Shown: positions 1-11,553, counted from the first letter of the stretch. The stretch is 64,000 bases of DNA from Erwinia tracheiphila (GCF_021365465.1 NZ_CP089932.1:620001-684000); one strand, 5' to 3'. Program-made: numbers and translations. The notes: generated by a model not told the origin, from the sequence alone.

Positions 1-745
1 TGGCAAACAATGACCATTTCACGATGGTATACCAGTCGTTATCACCGCGACGAACTACCGGTCCCAGAGGCTCTTTTGAGATCACTTCCGGTAGTACAAT
101 AAATTCGTCAGGTTTACCAAGCTTGATACGTAGTGCATAAAGCTGCGACTGGTCTGAGGCCAGAGTATCGCAGCGTCCGGTATCAAGCGCTTTGGCTGAC
201 TCATCGGAACGATCAAAAGTGACCGGCGTATACTGCATGTTATTCGCTTTAAAATAGTCAGCGACGTTCAGTTCAGTATCTGTGCCCGCCTGAATACAAA
301 CTGTTGCACCATCAAGTTCTTTTGCACTCTTCAGGCCTGCTTTTTTATGCGTCAGGAAACCGATGCCGTCGTAGTAGTTCACGCCCGCGAAAATAAAGCC
401 CATTCCGGCATCACGCGAGGATGTCCAGGTGGTATTACGGGAGAGGATATCAATTTCGCCAGACTGCAATGCAGTAAAACGCTCTTTTGCCGTCAGCGGG
501 GTGTATTTTACTTTTGAAGCGTCACCAAACACAGCAGCGGCTGTCGCGCGGCAGACATCTACATCAATACCGCTGAATTTTCCGCTGGCGTCAGCAAAGG
601 AGAAACCTGGCAGTCCATCGCTGATACCGCATTGCACAAAGCCTTTCTTTTTAATGGCATCCAGGGTGGTACCAGCATGTGCCTGATTCGCAACTGCAAA
701 CAGCGATGCAGCGGCAACCAAAGTGGAGAGCATCATTTTTTTCAT
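1..745 (-). CDS. yhdW: Amino-acid ABC transporter periplasmic binding protein, partial
   Basis: This is the N-terminal three quarters (about 248 residues) of a family 3 extracellular solute-binding protein; the 3' end lies beyond the window edge. A signal peptide (MKKMMLSTLVAAASLFAVA, cleavage near AHA) opens the protein. The mature start, with a CGISDGLPGFSF stretch and a later IDVDVCRAAAAAVFG, is typical of the AapJ/BztA/YhdW general L-amino-acid binding proteins of about 340 residues. The protein should capture polar amino acids in the periplasm for a YhdX/Y/Z-type permease. In E. coli yhdW lies near fis on the same strand, and that orientation is kept here. The AapJ subfamily is clear; the choice of the yhdW symbol rests on synteny. 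Confidence 0.85.
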   Translation of the reverse strand, partial: MKKMMLSTLVAAASLFAVANQAHAGTTLDAIKKKGFVQCGISDGLPGFSFADASGKFSGIDVDVCRATAAAVFGDASKVKYTPLTAKERFTALQSGEIDILSRNTTWTSSRDAGMGFIFAGVNYYDGIGFLTHKKAGLKSAKELDGATVCIQAGTDTELNVADYFKANNMQYTPVTFDRSDESAKALDTGRCDTLASDQSQLYALRIKLGKPDEFIVLPEVISKEPLGPVVRRGDNDWYTIVKWSLFA

Positions 746-1084
746 AAAGCATCCTGTATGGCGAATTCGTTTTGTTATGTTGAGTGCACGCTGCGGTGCA
801 CTTATTCCTGACTGTGGCCTCAGCCATCCCCCTCTTGCAAAGCTAATGCCAAAACTGCAGAACCCTGTATTTGTTAGGGAGCGTTATTAATATTTAGAAT
901 TATTTCTATGGAGCAATTCAATAATTGCTCCAAAAGAGGGCGTGAAGGCGGTCTGTGACCGAAAAGAGTGCGGCAGTTTTTCCTGTGGCGAAGCAAAAAA
1001 TGTAAATCCGCAGATGTGTATAGAAGCAGTGGGAGAAAGGGGGCTGGCCTGTAGCAAAACAAGTCGGCTGTGATGAGAAGGGAA
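746..1084. other. Intergenic, no gene seen
   Basis: This stretch holds the upstream region of the yhdW-type gene and the downstream region of lpxP. The short frames crossing it have no recognisable protein features. I see no RNA gene or mobile-element end. Confidence 0.5.
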
Positions 1085-2005
1085 TTAATATAGCGAACCT
1101 GTGCCCCTGGGGCGGGTCTTAAATCTGCGATGCAGCCACATATATTGGTTGGGAGCCCGCATGATTTCGCGTTCAATCACTTTGTTCATATAGGCAGCAG
1201 CCTGCTGCTCATCGCCAACAGGATAGTCCTGAAGCTCTGGCTGAATGAGCAATTCATAACCACTGCCGTTTTCATTGCGAATAAGTACGACAGTGATCAT
1301 GGCTGGATTAGCCATTCTGGCAATCATCCAGGTTCCACTTGTTGTTGCCGCCTCAGGTACTGCAAAAAGTGGTGCAAATACGCTGCCTTTAGGGCCGTAA
1401 TCCTGATCGGGAGCAAACCAGACAGCTTCTCCCTGTTTTAACGCCTGGACCATACCGCGTAAATCCCGGCGGTTAATCATTGCCTTGTTAGAGCGCATCC
1501 TGCCTTTCGTCTGAACCCACTCCATTAGCTTATTGTTATGGGGGCGGTACATTGCCATCATTGGCTGGCAGAGGCCCATTGCTCTTCCGCCCAGTTCCAG
1601 CGACATAAAATGCACGCCGATAATCAATGCGCCCCGGCCATGTTGCTGTGCCGCTATTAAATTGTGTAGCCCATTGACGGTAAACCAGCGCTTCACCCGA
1701 TGATCTGACCAAAACCATGCCATGCCGGTTTCAAGCAGCCCCATCCCTAAGGATTCAAAGTTACGTACAATCCGCAACTCACGCTGGCTGTCCGACATTT
1801 CTGGAAAACAAAGTTCAAGATTCCGTCGGGTAATACGGATACGTCGCTTGAGGAAATGCATCGAGGTGCGGCCCATCCAGGTACCCAGCTTTTGCAGTAA
1901 GGGAAAAGGTAGTTGTACAAGTAAAAATAATACGAACAGACCCATCCATGTTAGCCAGTACCGCGGATGCAAAAAATCGTAGGTAAAACGGGGCGAAGAC
2001 TTCAT
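1085..2005 (-). CDS. lpxP: Lipid A palmitoleoyl/lauroyl acyltransferase
   Basis: A 306-residue member of the LpxL/LpxM/LpxP inner-membrane acyltransferases, which add a secondary acyl chain to Kdo2-lipid IVA. An N-terminal membrane segment (about residues 17-37) is followed by the catalytic HX4E motif HFMSLE. Further conserved blocks are MYRPHNN, RGRMRSNKAMI-like and WFAPDQDYG. The length equals E. coli LpxP, and the opening FLHPRYWLTW matches LpxP better than LpxL. I placed the start at MKSSPRF because upstream codons in the same frame have no family similarity. In E. coli lpxP is cold-induced; nothing in this sequence proves the same control. It has no operon partner here. Confidence 0.87.
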   Translation of the reverse strand: MKSSPRFTYDFLHPRYWLTWMGLFVLFLLVQLPFPLLQKLGTWMGRTSMHFLKRRIRITRRNLELCFPEMSDSQRELRIVRNFESLGMGLLETGMAWFWSDHRVKRWFTVNGLHNLIAAQQHGRGALIIGVHFMSLELGGRAMGLCQPMMAMYRPHNNKLMEWVQTKGRMRSNKAMINRRDLRGMVQALKQGEAVWFAPDQDYGPKGSVFAPLFAVPEAATTSGTWMIARMANPAMITVVLIRNENGSGYELLIQPELQDYPVGDEQQAAAYMNKVIEREIMRAPNQYMWLHRRFKTRPRGTGSLY

Positions 2006-2301
2006 AGTTCTCTCTTTAGCGGGCAAGTGATATGTAGCGCATAAAGAGCAAGGCTCGTTGCGATACGGAGAGTAGGACAACAGTATGAACAGGAAGTTGT
2101 CACCTGTATTAGTACTTTTACAAAACCAACACATTAAAGCAGAATATAACATTAGCTTTTGAATGCGTCTCCGGCTGTTCTGGTGTTTTATATAACTAAT
2201 TGATTCAATTTAATAACTGGTAGATTTGTGTTCTTGTGTTAACTGATGAATACCCGCCGTTTCAGCTCACCGTGTATTGCAGCTATAGCGAGAATTGAAG
2301 T

Positions 2302-3301
2302 ATGCCCGCAGAAAATAAACTAAGTGATAAGTATCTGAAATCGATGTCTGGCACTCTGTCAGACAGGCAGAAATTGGTTGCTGATGGTAGAGGTCTGTCC
2401 GTCAGGGTTTCTAAAGCTGGGCGTATCAGCTTTGTCTTTTTTTATCGTACCGGAGACAGAACATGCCCACCAGTATGGCTTACTCTTGGTCAGTATCCTG
2501 ATATGTCCCTTAAGCAGCCCAGGGGGGCAGGGATGAGTGCCGCTCATTATTGACTGAGAATAAAGACCCAAGGATTTACCTCAAGTTAAAGCGTGAAATG
2601 GAATTAAAGCCCGTTACGGTTAAGGACGCACTGGAATACTGAATAAAAAACTACGCTCAGGAAAATCATAAGAATTGGCAGCGTAAGCAGGCAGAATTTG
2701 AACGGTATATTTATTCTAAAGCTGGTTCAATGCCTCTTTCAGAATGCAACACAACCGTATGGCTCAATCTTTTTGATGACTGAAAAAAAGGGCACCTGTA
2801 ATATCTGGTGCGACGTTCTTATCAGTGCGGCAGGCATTGAGGTTTTGTAAGACAAGGCGATTTGCCATAAATAATGAACTGAATGATTTCAGAATATCTG
2901 ATATGGGTAAGAGCGCAGAAAAAAAAGACCGCGTGTTATCACCCTCTGAACTGGCAGACGTATGGTTACTGGCAAATAAAGAAATTGGGAATGTGCTGAT
3001 ATCAGCATATGTAAGAGCAATAATTATTATCGCAATATCATTTGGCTGTCGCATGCATGAGATAAGAACTTCAACGTGGAAAGAATGGGATTTCTGTTCC
3101 TGGGTGTGGACAGTAACCCCTACAGCCGCAGATCGGCTTAACTGGCTCACAGTGCAATTACACGCAAAATCGCCTGATCAGCGAAAAGAAATTAATTTGC
3201 GAGTGTTGCCTCTCTTGCTGCGCGACGTTTCCTCAATGTGGAATTACCGTTCAGGCTGCCAACGTTCACAAACAAAAGCATTCAAACTCTCAAACCAATG
3301 A
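2302..3301 (+). pseudogene. Broken P4-type tyrosine integrase
   Basis: The opening reads like the N-terminal domain of P4/CP4-type integrases: LSDKYLKSMSG...LVADGRGLSVRVS, then a FFYRTGDRT and LTLGQYPDMSL stretch. The following codons continue an integrase-like core-binding region (PVTVKDALEY, then YIYSKAGSMPL) but contain several stops and frame changes. From 2825 a third frame carries the start of the catalytic domain (LSPSELADVWLLA, then AISFGCRMHEIRTSTWKEWD), with the first catalytic Arg of the family in the GCRMHEI context. The His-X-X-Arg and Tyr half is absent. No tRNA is visible beside it, so the attachment site is not identifiable. It is a dead phage or island integrase. Confidence 0.75.
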
Positions 3302-3306
3302 TGGTA

Positions 3307-3443
3307 AATAACTTGGGTGCTTTTGTTGGCTGATCGGTTCCGGTTGTGGAGTGGGCTTTAATGGCAAGTGATGTTACGGTTATCAGTTTTAAGGCTACAA
3401 CAAAGTATAACGTGATAGCCAGGGGGAAAGATAAACTATGGTA
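3307..3443 (+). pseudogene. C-terminal remnant of a small membrane protein linked to DUF1493
   Basis: The reading frame NLGAFVG-stop-SVPVVEWALMA followed by TKYNVIARGKDKLW looks like the tail of an enterobacterial membrane protein often annotated as a phage membrane protein. I know the family only from memory and cannot name it securely. An in-frame TGA interrupts a position where the family has Arg. The final TAA overlaps the ATG of the downstream DUF1493 gene (ATGGTAA), a sign that the two were translationally coupled. A homologous tail lies at 48991-49127, also just before a DUF1493 gene. Possible N-terminal pieces lie at 18903 and 20440. Confidence 0.55.
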
Positions 3444-3764
3444 ACCGATGATGAGATATTATCCTTCTTTCGCGATAAACTTCCTGAAACGGCAACATTG
3501 ACGTTCAAAAGAATACCGTTTCAGATTGATGATATTTTGCAAGAGAGTATTGAATCTGATGATATGGCTTACGCCATAAATGACTATGCCGAAAAATTCT
3601 TTGTAGATATGTCGTCTATGAATTTTGAAAGCTATTACCCCTGGAAAGTGGCATGGTTTTTCCGAAAGTGGTATACCAGCAAACCCCTGAATCAGGAAAA
3701 GAAACCACTCACGGTAAGAATGCTTGCTGAATCAGCTAAAGCTGGGCGCTGGCTCTATGACTGA
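3438..3764 (+). CDS. DUF1493 family protein
   Basis: A complete 108-residue acidic protein, the usual length for DUF1493. The end of the family is well preserved: PLTVRMLAESAKAGRWLYD. The biochemical role of DUF1493 proteins is not known to me; they are common beside phage and type VI secretion loci in enterobacteria. Its start codon overlaps the stop of the membrane-protein remnant immediately upstream. A paralogue at 49170-49445 shares the C-terminal SSKAGRWIYD motif and the noncoding sequence that follows. Downstream lies a phage capsid fragment. Confidence 0.75.
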   Translation: MVTDDEILSFFRDKLPETATLTFKRIPFQIDDILQESIESDDMAYAINDYAEKFFVDMSSMNFESYYPWKVAWFFRKWYTSKPLNQEKKPLTVRMLAESAKAGRWLYD

Positions 3765-3990
3765 GTGCCGGAATAAATAATATTGTAAATTATTCGTACC
3801 CATGTTTACCCATGATTCACCCTGTCTTTGATCGGGGTTTCCTTTATGTTTTTCATGTATATCCTGAATAGTGGCACTCAGAAGTGAGCCGCCACCTGCC
3901 GTCACACCCGCCGCGTTGGGCACCAGAGGTTTAGTGGCTTCCCCGGACTGGTTTCACGTCTCAATATTTAACGTTACGAGAAACCGCGAC

Positions 3991-4290
3991 ATGAAAAATT
4001 GCCTGAACTCCACCAGGCGAAAGCCGCCCTCAAAACCCGGATGCGCTCCATCATGGATAAAGCCACTGAGGAAAAACGCAATCTGAACGCTGACGAAGGC
4101 AAACAGTTTGATGAACTCCGCGCCAGGGCAGAATCCCTTGACACTGATATTTCCCGCCTTGAAGTGCTGGCCGATGAAGAACGCAATCAGCTGCGCTTCC
4201 GGCAGGTAGTGGCGGGTAAGCAGCCGGATTTCCCGGTCAGACGGGAACGCATAGCAGACGCTGGTAATGTCTCCGGTAGATGACAGGCCA
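3991..4290 (+). pseudogene. HK97-type phage major capsid protein, N-terminal scrap (copy A)
   Basis: After correcting one missing A near the start codon, the reading is the delta-domain coiled coil of HK97-family major capsid proteins: ELHQAKAALKTRMRSIMDKA, then EEKRNLNADEGKQFDELRAR and ESLDTDISRLEVL. It breaks off after about 70 residues and runs into unrelated sequence at about 4170. The same scrap occurs at 49682 (copy B). The two copies differ at many bases, so they are old relatives and not a recent duplication. Confidence 0.7.
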
Positions 4291-4971
4291 ACACTCCATT
4301 CCGGCCAGGTCAGACTCACTGTAATCGTCCCTGCAGGCATCCCATGCGCCGGAACCCATCCACGGCGTGGCCCCCTGGTACCAGATGTTAAAGCGCCTGG
4401 TGAGCATTTCCACCCACTGCGAGGGTAGGTGGCGTAATGATCGGTAAACCCGTCAATCTTCGCTGCCGATAGTGGTACAGGTGGTACAGCAAAACCGCCA
4501 AAAGCCCCAATGTTTGGTCTCATGCTTGCAGCTCATCTGAGGATTATATTTTGGGCGAATTTCTTTCCCACTCGGAGAGCTACGTTAATCCTGTGTATTG
4601 CAAACGCTGAATTCTTATCATTAACAATCCATAAAAACAATGGGTTGAAAATTTATTGCAATAAACAGAAGCAGCACCTGACAGAAAAAATGAGATGGCA
4701 TGGCGTTCCTGCGAATAATTTTGTGACCAGCATCCCTATTAAAAGTGATCGAGGTGGTCACCGAACCCGATAATAAAGCGGCTTATCGCCGTTTCTTTAT
4801 CCCATTCTGCTGGAAGCGCAAGCCGCAACAGAGTGCATTCCCGTAGTGCCAGTCAGTTGTGGGCAAAGCAGGGGGTTGCTTTTGATAAGAAATCTTTCAT
4901 TTTCTCGAGGCTAAATGCAGGAAAGTCGTGGCATACTGTGCCTCTTTTTTTTATCAGACCTGTATCGTTTT
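4291..4971. other. Breakpoint region between phage scraps and yjeT
   Basis: No intact gene is visible. In E. coli hflX-hflK-hflC precede yjeT, but I see no hflC-like sequence here. A short inverted repeat sits near 4770-4800. An open minus-strand frame of 189 codons (3954-4523) overlaps the capsid scrap; it has no features I recognise and I do not call it a gene. Confidence 0.5.
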
Positions 4972-5175
4972 ATGAATGCAACTATATGGATGGTGCTGGC
5001 CTTAGTGCTAATTTTGGAAGGGTTAGGCCCGGTCTTATTTCCGCGTATCTGGCGGCGGTTTATTTTGACCATGGCACAATTACCGGATGCGTTGTTACGA
5101 CGTTTTGGCGGCGGGCTGGTGGTGGCCGGGGCCGTTATCTATTACATGGTCAGCGTACGTGGAGGGGGCAACTGA
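4972..5175 (+). CDS. yjeT: Inner-membrane DUF2065 protein YjeT
   Basis: A 67-residue hydrophobic protein with two membrane segments and the conserved GLGPVLFPRIWRR stretch of the DUF2065/YjeT family. It lies directly upstream of purA as in E. coli, but the hfl genes that normally precede it are missing. Start chosen at MNATIWMVLA, which matches the family length; longer in-frame upstream sequence is unlike YjeT. The function is unknown. Confidence 0.85.
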   Translation: MNATIWMVLALVLILEGLGPVLFPRIWRRFILTMAQLPDALLRRFGGGLVVAGAVIYYMVSVRGGGN

Positions 5176-5297
5176 GATTTTAATCTTGCATAAGCACGCC
5201 CTCTGCATCGGTAAAAAATACGCAATCGTATGCTAAAACAGCTGAAAGACAGTTTTTACGATGTTAGAATCCATTTTTAAGCAATCGGTGATTTTAA

Positions 5298-6599
<1,302 letters not shown>

Positions 6600-6606
6600 T
6601 ATTTTC

Positions 6607-6633
6607 CCGAAGGTCGGTGCTTTTCCGGCCTTC
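6607..6633 (+). terminator. purA terminator-like hairpin
   Basis: The stem GAAGGTCGG / CCGGCCTTC with a short T-rich loop starts eight bases after the purA stop. There is no strong T tract, so termination is inferred. Confidence 0.5.
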
Positions 6634-6783
6634 ATTCCCGCATGTTTTCCTGCCCCGATCCTCTTTCTGATTGCTTGCTTAAATAAACTAACCTCGAAGG
6701 TTCTGGCTGGTTTATCATCATTTATAACATACTCATTTTGGGCGGATTATCGGTCTGGTGATGGGCAGGTTGGTGAGGTAGCA

Positions 6784-7030
6784 ATGCAGGCAACATGTTT
6801 TACCGACTACGCTCTGCACGACTGATGCGCCCGGTCTATACATTATTGAACTGTTGGGCAGAGTGATGATGTTATTGCTGGCGCATTCGCTTGCTGTCAG
6901 CCTGTCCGTCGCGGGGGAACAATGCCAGACGCTAATGTAACTGGCTCCTTACATGCCATTATGATTTCATCGGCAGTCTTTCAAAGAAAGCACGGCAGGA
7001 AACATTGACGGGGAGCCGCCTTAGCGCATG
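6784..7030 (+). pseudogene. nsrR: Remnant of nsrR-like nitric-oxide sensor repressor
   Basis: Between purA and rnr, where E. coli carries nsrR, a frame opens with MQATCFTDYALH, close to the MQLTSFTDYGLRALIYM start of NsrR. It is then lost to stops and frame changes. None of the iron-sulfur cysteines can be followed. Because only a dozen residues support it, the call rests on those residues plus position. If right, this genome has lost the local nitric-oxide-responsive repressor. Confidence 0.45.
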
Positions 7031-7130
7031 CTCCTCTGAGTCGGCAGAGCGATTGAGAATTATCTGCTCAACCCATTCTTGCGGATTGAAGTGTCTTTAA
7101 TCCGCAACCGATGACAACGGAGGAACAGCT

Positions 7131-9587
7131 ATGTCAAAAGATCCTTTTCAGGAACGGGAGGCTGAAAAATATGAAAATCCCATTCCGAGTCGCGAATTTA
7201 TTCTTGCTCATCTGGATAAACGCGAAAAACCTGCCAGCCGTGAAGAGCTGGCGGTAGCACTTTCTATTTCCGGTGAAGAGCAGACAGAAGCTCTGCGCCG
7301 CCGCCTGCGTGCCATGGAGCGAGACGGACAACTGGTGTTTACCCGCCGTCAGTGCTACGCCTTGCCGGAACGTCTGGACCTGCTGCGAGGCAAAGTTATC
7401 GGTCATCGTGATGGCTTTGGTTTTTTGCGTGTTGAAGGCAGTAAAGACGATCTTTATCTCGCTGCCGAGCAGATGAAAATGTGCATGCACGGTGATGTTA
7501 TTCTTGCCCAGTCGACGGGTGCCGACCGTAAAGGTCGCCGTGAGGCTCGTGTAGTGCGCGTTCTGGAGCCTCGTAACAACCAAATTGTTGGCCGCTATTT
7601 CACTGAAGCTGGCGTGGGCTTCGTTGTGCCTGACGACAGTCGTCTGAGCTTTGATATTCTTATCCCGCAGGAAGCACTGAACGGTGCGCGGATGGGATTT
7701 GTTGTCGTGGTTGAACTCACGCAGCGACCCACCCGACGCAGCAAGGCAGTGGGGCAGGTAGTTGAGGTTCTGGGCGATAATATGGGCACCGGCATGGCCG
7801 TTGAAATGGCGCTGCGTACCCATGATATTCCTCACGTCTGGCCGGAAGCCTTACAAAACCAGATTGCCACGTTAAAAGAAGAGGTGCCGGAAAAAGCGAA
7901 GGCAGGGCGGGTAGATCTGCGCGACTTACCGCTGGTCACCATTGATGGTGAGGATGCTCGTGATTTTGACGATGCTGTATTCTGTGAAAGAAAACGCAGT
8001 GGAGGCTGGCGTTTATGGGTTGCGATTGCCGATGTTAGCTATTACGTCCGTCCGGGAACGCCGCTGGATGATGAGGCGGTAAACCGTGGAACGTCGGTTT
8101 ACTTCCCGTCGCAGGTCGTACCAATGCTGCCGGAAGTGCTGTCGAATGGCCTTTGCTCACTGAACCCACAGGTCGATCGACTGTGTATGGTGTGCGAAAT
8201 GACGATTTCCGCCACCGGTAAGCTTATCGGTTATAAACATTACGAAGCCGTTATGAACTCTTGGGCGCGACTGACCTATAACAAAGTCTGGAGCATCCTC
8301 CTGGGCGATCAGCCGTTGCGTAAGCAGTATCAGCCGTTTGTCAAAGACCTTGAAGAGCTGCACCGGATGTATCTGGTACTGGAAAAAGCGCGTGAACAGC
8401 GCGGTGGTATCTCGTTTGAAACCGACGAAGCGAAGTTCATTTTTAATGCCGAGCGTCGTATTGAGCGCGTTGAGCAGGTTTCCCGTAACGATGCACACAA
8501 GCTGATTGAAGAGTGTATGATCCTCGCCAATATCGCGTCAGCGCGTTACGTTGAAAAAAATCAGGAACCCGCCTTGTTCCGCGACCACGATCGCCCCAGT
8601 GAAGAAAATATTAAAAGCTTCCGGTCGGTGCTGAATGAGTTAGGGCTGACGTTAGGGGGAGGTCTCAAACCGCACCCGTTGGATTATGCCGCGTTATTAA
8701 TGCAAATTGCCAGCCGTCCGGATGCGGAAATGCTGCAAACCATGCTGCTGCGCTCTATGAAACAGGCGGTTTACGATCCAGAGAATCGTGGACACTTCGG
8801 GCTGGCGCTGTCATCTTATGCCCACTTTACATCGCCCATCCGCCGCTATCCCGATCTGCTGCTGCACCGCGCCATCAAATATTTGCTGGCGAAGGAAAAT
8901 GGTACGCTCGAAGGTAACACCACGCCAACCGGTGGTTTTCATTATGATCTGCAACAGATGCTCCAATTCGGTCAGCACTGCTCGATGACTGAACGTCGTG
9001 CCGATGAAGCGGCCCGTGATGTTGCTGACTGGTTGAAATGTGATTTTATGCAGGACCAGGTGGGTGAAACCTTCACCGGCGTGATATCCAGCGTCACGGG
9101 GTTTGGATTCTTTGTCCGCCTGACCGATCTTTTCATTGATGGTCTGGTACATGTTTCCACACTGGATAATGATTACTATCGCTTCGATGCGATCGGACAG
9201 CGCCTCATCGGTGAGTCGGGTGGTAAAACTTATCGGCTTGGCGACATGGTTAACGTCCGCGTGGATGCCGTGCATATGGATGAACGCAAAATTGACTTTG
9301 CGCTGATCTCAAGCTCCCGTAAGCCACCTGGTGAATGCAAGACTGACCGTGATCGTGTAAAAAAAGAAACCGCGTCAAATCAGGGCAAGTGCAGCCGGAA
9401 CCAAAGTAAAAAGGGCAATTTTGAGCCAGACAGCGCATTTCGTTCTGACCAGGATCGGCAGAGCGCCAGCGCAAACAAAGATAAAAAGGTAAAAAAGCCC
9501 TCGGATAAAACCCGTAAAATTGCCGCCGCCACTCGCTCAAAGCGCGCGGCAAAAAAGAAATCTGATACTGTCGTAAAAAATGACTAA
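7131..9587 (+). CDS. rnr: Exoribonuclease R (RNase R)
   Basis: An 818-residue RNase R, the 3'-to-5' hydrolytic exoribonuclease that degrades structured RNA, rRNA fragments and defective mRNA. In order: a winged-helix N terminus (about 20-80); cold-shock domains (about 85-240); the RNB catalytic domain with the metal-binding [11 protein letters not shown] motif; an S1 domain (GEVFTGVIS-like, about 640-725); and a Lys/Arg-rich tail. The tail is long and basic as in E. coli RNase R. A clear ribosome site (GGAGG, about ten bases before ATG) supports the start. rlmB follows after 15 bases, suggesting cotranscription. Confidence 0.97.
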   Translation: MSKDPFQEREAEKYENPIPSREFILAHLDKREKPASREELAVALSISGEEQTEALRRRLRAMERDGQLVFTRRQCYALPERLDLLRGKVIGHRDGFGFLRVEGSKDDLYLAAEQMKMCMHGDVILAQSTGADRKGRREARVVRVLEPRNNQIVGRYFTEAGVGFVVPDDSRLSFDILIPQEALNGARMGFVVVVELTQRPTRRSKAVGQVVEVLGDNMGTGMAVEMALRTHDIPHVWPEALQNQIATLKEEVPEKAKAGRVDLRDLPLVTIDGEDARDFDDAVFCERKRSGGWRLWVAIADVSYYVRPGTPLDDEAVNRGTSVYFPSQVVPMLPEVLSNGLCSLNPQVDRLCMVCEMTISATGKLIGYKHYEAVMNSWARLTYNKVWSILLGDQPLRKQYQPFVKDLEELHRMYLVLEKAREQRGGISFETDEAKFIFNAERRIERVEQVSRNDAHKLIEECMILANIASARYVEKNQEPALFRDHDRPSEENIKSFRSVLNELGLTLGGGLKPHPLDYAALLMQIASRPDAEMLQTMLLRSMKQAVYDPENRGHFGLALSSYAHFTSPIRRYPDLLLHRAIKYLLAKENGTLEGNTTPTGGFHYDLQQMLQFGQHCSMTERRADEAARDVADWLKCDFMQDQVGETFTGVISSVTGFGFFVRLTDLFIDGLVHVSTLDNDYYRFDAIGQRLIGESGGKTYRLGDMVNVRVDAVHMDERKIDFALISSSRKPPGECKTDRDRVKKETASNQGKCSRNQSKKGNFEPDSAFRSDQDRQSASANKDKKVKKPSDKTRKIAAATRSKRAAKKKSDTVVKND

Positions 9588-9602
9588 CCGGGTAATTGAT
9601 TA

Positions 9603-10337
9603 ATGAGTGAGATTGTTTTTGGACTCCATGCCGTAAAAGCGCTGCTTGACAGCGATCCACAGCGCTTTCAGGAAGTATTTATTCTCAAAGGTCGTGATGA
9701 TCGGCGTTTGCAGCCTTTGATCAAGGCTCTGGAAGAACAAGGCATCGTTATCCAGCTAGCCAGCCGTCAGTGGCTGGATAACCAGGTCGAAGGCGGTGTA
9801 CATCAGGGCATTGTGGCGAAAGTGAAAGCCGGACGTCAGTATCAGGAAAACGATTTGCCTGATCTTCTGGCTAGTCTGGCATCGCCGTTTTTACTGATCC
9901 TCGACGGCGTGACCGACCCGCACAATCTGGGAGCATGCCTGCGTAGTGCGGACGCGGCTGGGGTTGATGCAGTGATCGTCCCGCGTGATCGTTCCGCGCA
10001 GTTAAACGCTACGGCAAAGAAGGTCGCCAGTGGAGCTGCCGAGCACGTGCCGCTTATCCGCGTGACTAACCTGGCACGGACCATGCGTTTGTTGCAGGAA
10101 GCCAATGTGTGGATTGTCGGTACGGCGGGTGAGGCCGATCACGGCCTTTATCAAAGCAAAATGACTGGCCCGATGGCGCTGGTGATGGGGGCGGAAGGAG
10201 AAGGCATGCGTCGTCTGACCAGGGAACATTGCGACGAACTGATGAGTATTCCCATGGCCGGGAGTGTCTCATCGCTTAACGTTTCGGTTGCGACCGGAAT
10301 ATGCCTGTTTGAAGCGGTACGCCAGCGTAAAGCCTGA
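9603..10337 (+). CDS. rlmB: 23S rRNA Gm2251 2'-O-methyltransferase
   Basis: A 244-residue SpoU/TrmD-fold methyltransferase that uses S-adenosylmethionine to methylate the ribose of G2251 in 23S rRNA. The N-terminal RNA-binding domain starts [15 protein letters not shown]. The three SpoU motifs are present: [20 protein letters not shown], then [10 protein letters not shown] and [19 protein letters not shown]. The last two form the trefoil-knot cofactor site. The length equals E. coli RlmB. It directly follows rnr. Confidence 0.97.
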   Translation: MSEIVFGLHAVKALLDSDPQRFQEVFILKGRDDRRLQPLIKALEEQGIVIQLASRQWLDNQVEGGVHQGIVAKVKAGRQYQENDLPDLLASLASPFLLILDGVTDPHNLGACLRSADAAGVDAVIVPRDRSAQLNATAKKVASGAAEHVPLIRVTNLARTMRLLQEANVWIVGTAGEADHGLYQSKMTGPMALVMGAEGEGMRRLTREHCDELMSIPMAGSVSSLNVSVATGICLFEAVRQRKA

Positions 10338-10354
10338 TACAGCGGTCAGGCTTT
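10329..10354 (+). terminator. rlmB terminator hairpin
   Basis: The inverted repeat AAAGCCTGA / TCAGGCTTT overlaps the rlmB stop region, followed by a short T/A run. The IS481 element begins immediately after it. Confidence 0.6.
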
Positions 10355-10362
10355 AATTGTAT

Positions 10363-11553
10363 TAGTCGCGACTTGATCTGACACTGGACCTTGAAAGGTT
10401 GAGAGTTACCGGTTTTGATATGGGTGTCTAATCCTTAAACAAAACGCGAGGTAACTCTCATGATTCATACTAACAATCCCATCATCAAACACAAAGCCGG
10501 CCTGCTCAATCTCGCCGAAGAACTCGGTAACGTATCAAAAGCCTGCAAGATCATGGGCGTGTCACGCGACACGTTTTACCGTTATCAGGAACTGGCTGCT
10601 GAAGGCGGCATCGATGCGCTGATTAACCAGAACCGCCGCGTCCCCAACCTGAAGAACCGCGCCGACGAAGCCACTGAACGCGCTGTTGTTGAATATGCCG
10701 TTGAGTTCCCGGCCCACGGGCAACACCGGACCAGTAATGAGCTGCGTAAAAAAGGCGTGTTTATCTCCGGTAGCGGCGTGCGCTCCATCTGGCAACGGCA
10801 CGACCTGGAGAACTTCCGTAAACGCCTGAAGGCACTTGAGGAAAAGGTCGCCAGAGAAGGCATCGTGCTTACCGACGCTCAAATCGCAGCGCTGGAGAAG
10901 AAGGCCCACGATGACGAGGCCAGCGGAGAAATCGAAACTGCTCACCCGGGTTATCTCGGGTCGCAGGACACCTTCTACGTGGGCAATCTGAAAGGTGTGG
11001 GTCGTATCTACCAGCAGACGTTCGTGGATACGTACTCGAAAGTGGCACACTGCAAGCTGTATACGAGTAAAACGCCGATCACCGCCGCAGACCTGCTCAA
11101 TGATCGCGTACTGCCGTTCTACGAGGCTCAGGGACTGCCGATGCTGAGGATCCTGACCGACAGGGGAACGGAGTACTGTGGTAAGGTGGAGCAGCATGAT
11201 TACCAGCTGTATCTGGCCATCAACGATATCGACCATACAAAAACGAAGGCGATGTCTCCGCAGACGAACGGCATCTGCGAGCGCTTCCATAAAACTATTT
11301 TGCAGGATTTTTATCAGGTTACGTTCCGTAAGAAGTTATACGAAGACCTGGAGAGCCTGCAAACGGATCTGGACAACTGGTTGTGGCATTACAATAATGA
11401 GCGAACTCATCAGGGAAAAATGTGCTGCGGGCGTACGCCAATGGCCACGTTACTTGATGGTAAACGAGTCTGGGCAGAAAAAAATCTGAACCAGATGTAA
11501 TCTGACAGACACCTGTATAAATAACCGGTAACTGTCAGATCAGGTCTGAGCTA
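10363..11553 (+). mobile_element. Complete IS481-family insertion sequence
   Basis: An element of about 1.19 kb bounded by imperfect 21-bp inverted repeats (left begins TAGTCGCGACTTGATCTGAC; the right end in reverse complement begins TAGCTCAGACCTGATCTGAC; 16 of 21 match). It carries a single uninterrupted transposase gene. The borders contain CTAG/TAG-like bases as in typical IS481 targets, but a clear target duplication cannot be defined. It lies between rlmB and the bsmA remnant, whose 3' end it abuts. A truncated relative occurs at 31948. Confidence 0.85.
10460..11500 (+). CDS. IS481-family transposase
   Basis: A 346-residue DDE transposase. The N-terminal helix-turn-helix covers about residues 12-60 (GNVSKACKIMGVSRDTFYRY). 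The integrase core follows with acidic residues in the contexts VDTYSKVAHCKLY and LTDRGTEYC, and the glutamate in NGICERFHKTILQDFY. No stop or frameshift is visible, so the protein may be functional. Confidence 0.92.
   Translation: MIHTNNPIIKHKAGLLNLAEELGNVSKACKIMGVSRDTFYRYQELAAEGGIDALINQNRRVPNLKNRADEATERAVVEYAVEFPAHGQHRTSNELRKKGVFISGSGVRSIWQRHDLENFRKRLKALEEKVAREGIVLTDAQIAALEKKAHDDEASGEIETAHPGYLGSQDTFYVGNLKGVGRIYQQTFVDTYSKVAHCKLYTSKTPITAADLLNDRVLPFYEAQGLPMLRILTDRGTEYCGKVEQHDYQLYLAINDIDHTKTKAMSPQTNGICERFHKTILQDFYQVTFRKKLYEDLESLQTDLDNWLWHYNNERTHQGKMCCGRTPMATLLDGKRVWAEKNLNQM

Noticed and set aside
3954..4523. 189-codon minus-strand frame over the capsid scrap
   Set aside because: It overlaps the recognised capsid coding sequence in antisense and has no recognisable domain in its remaining part.
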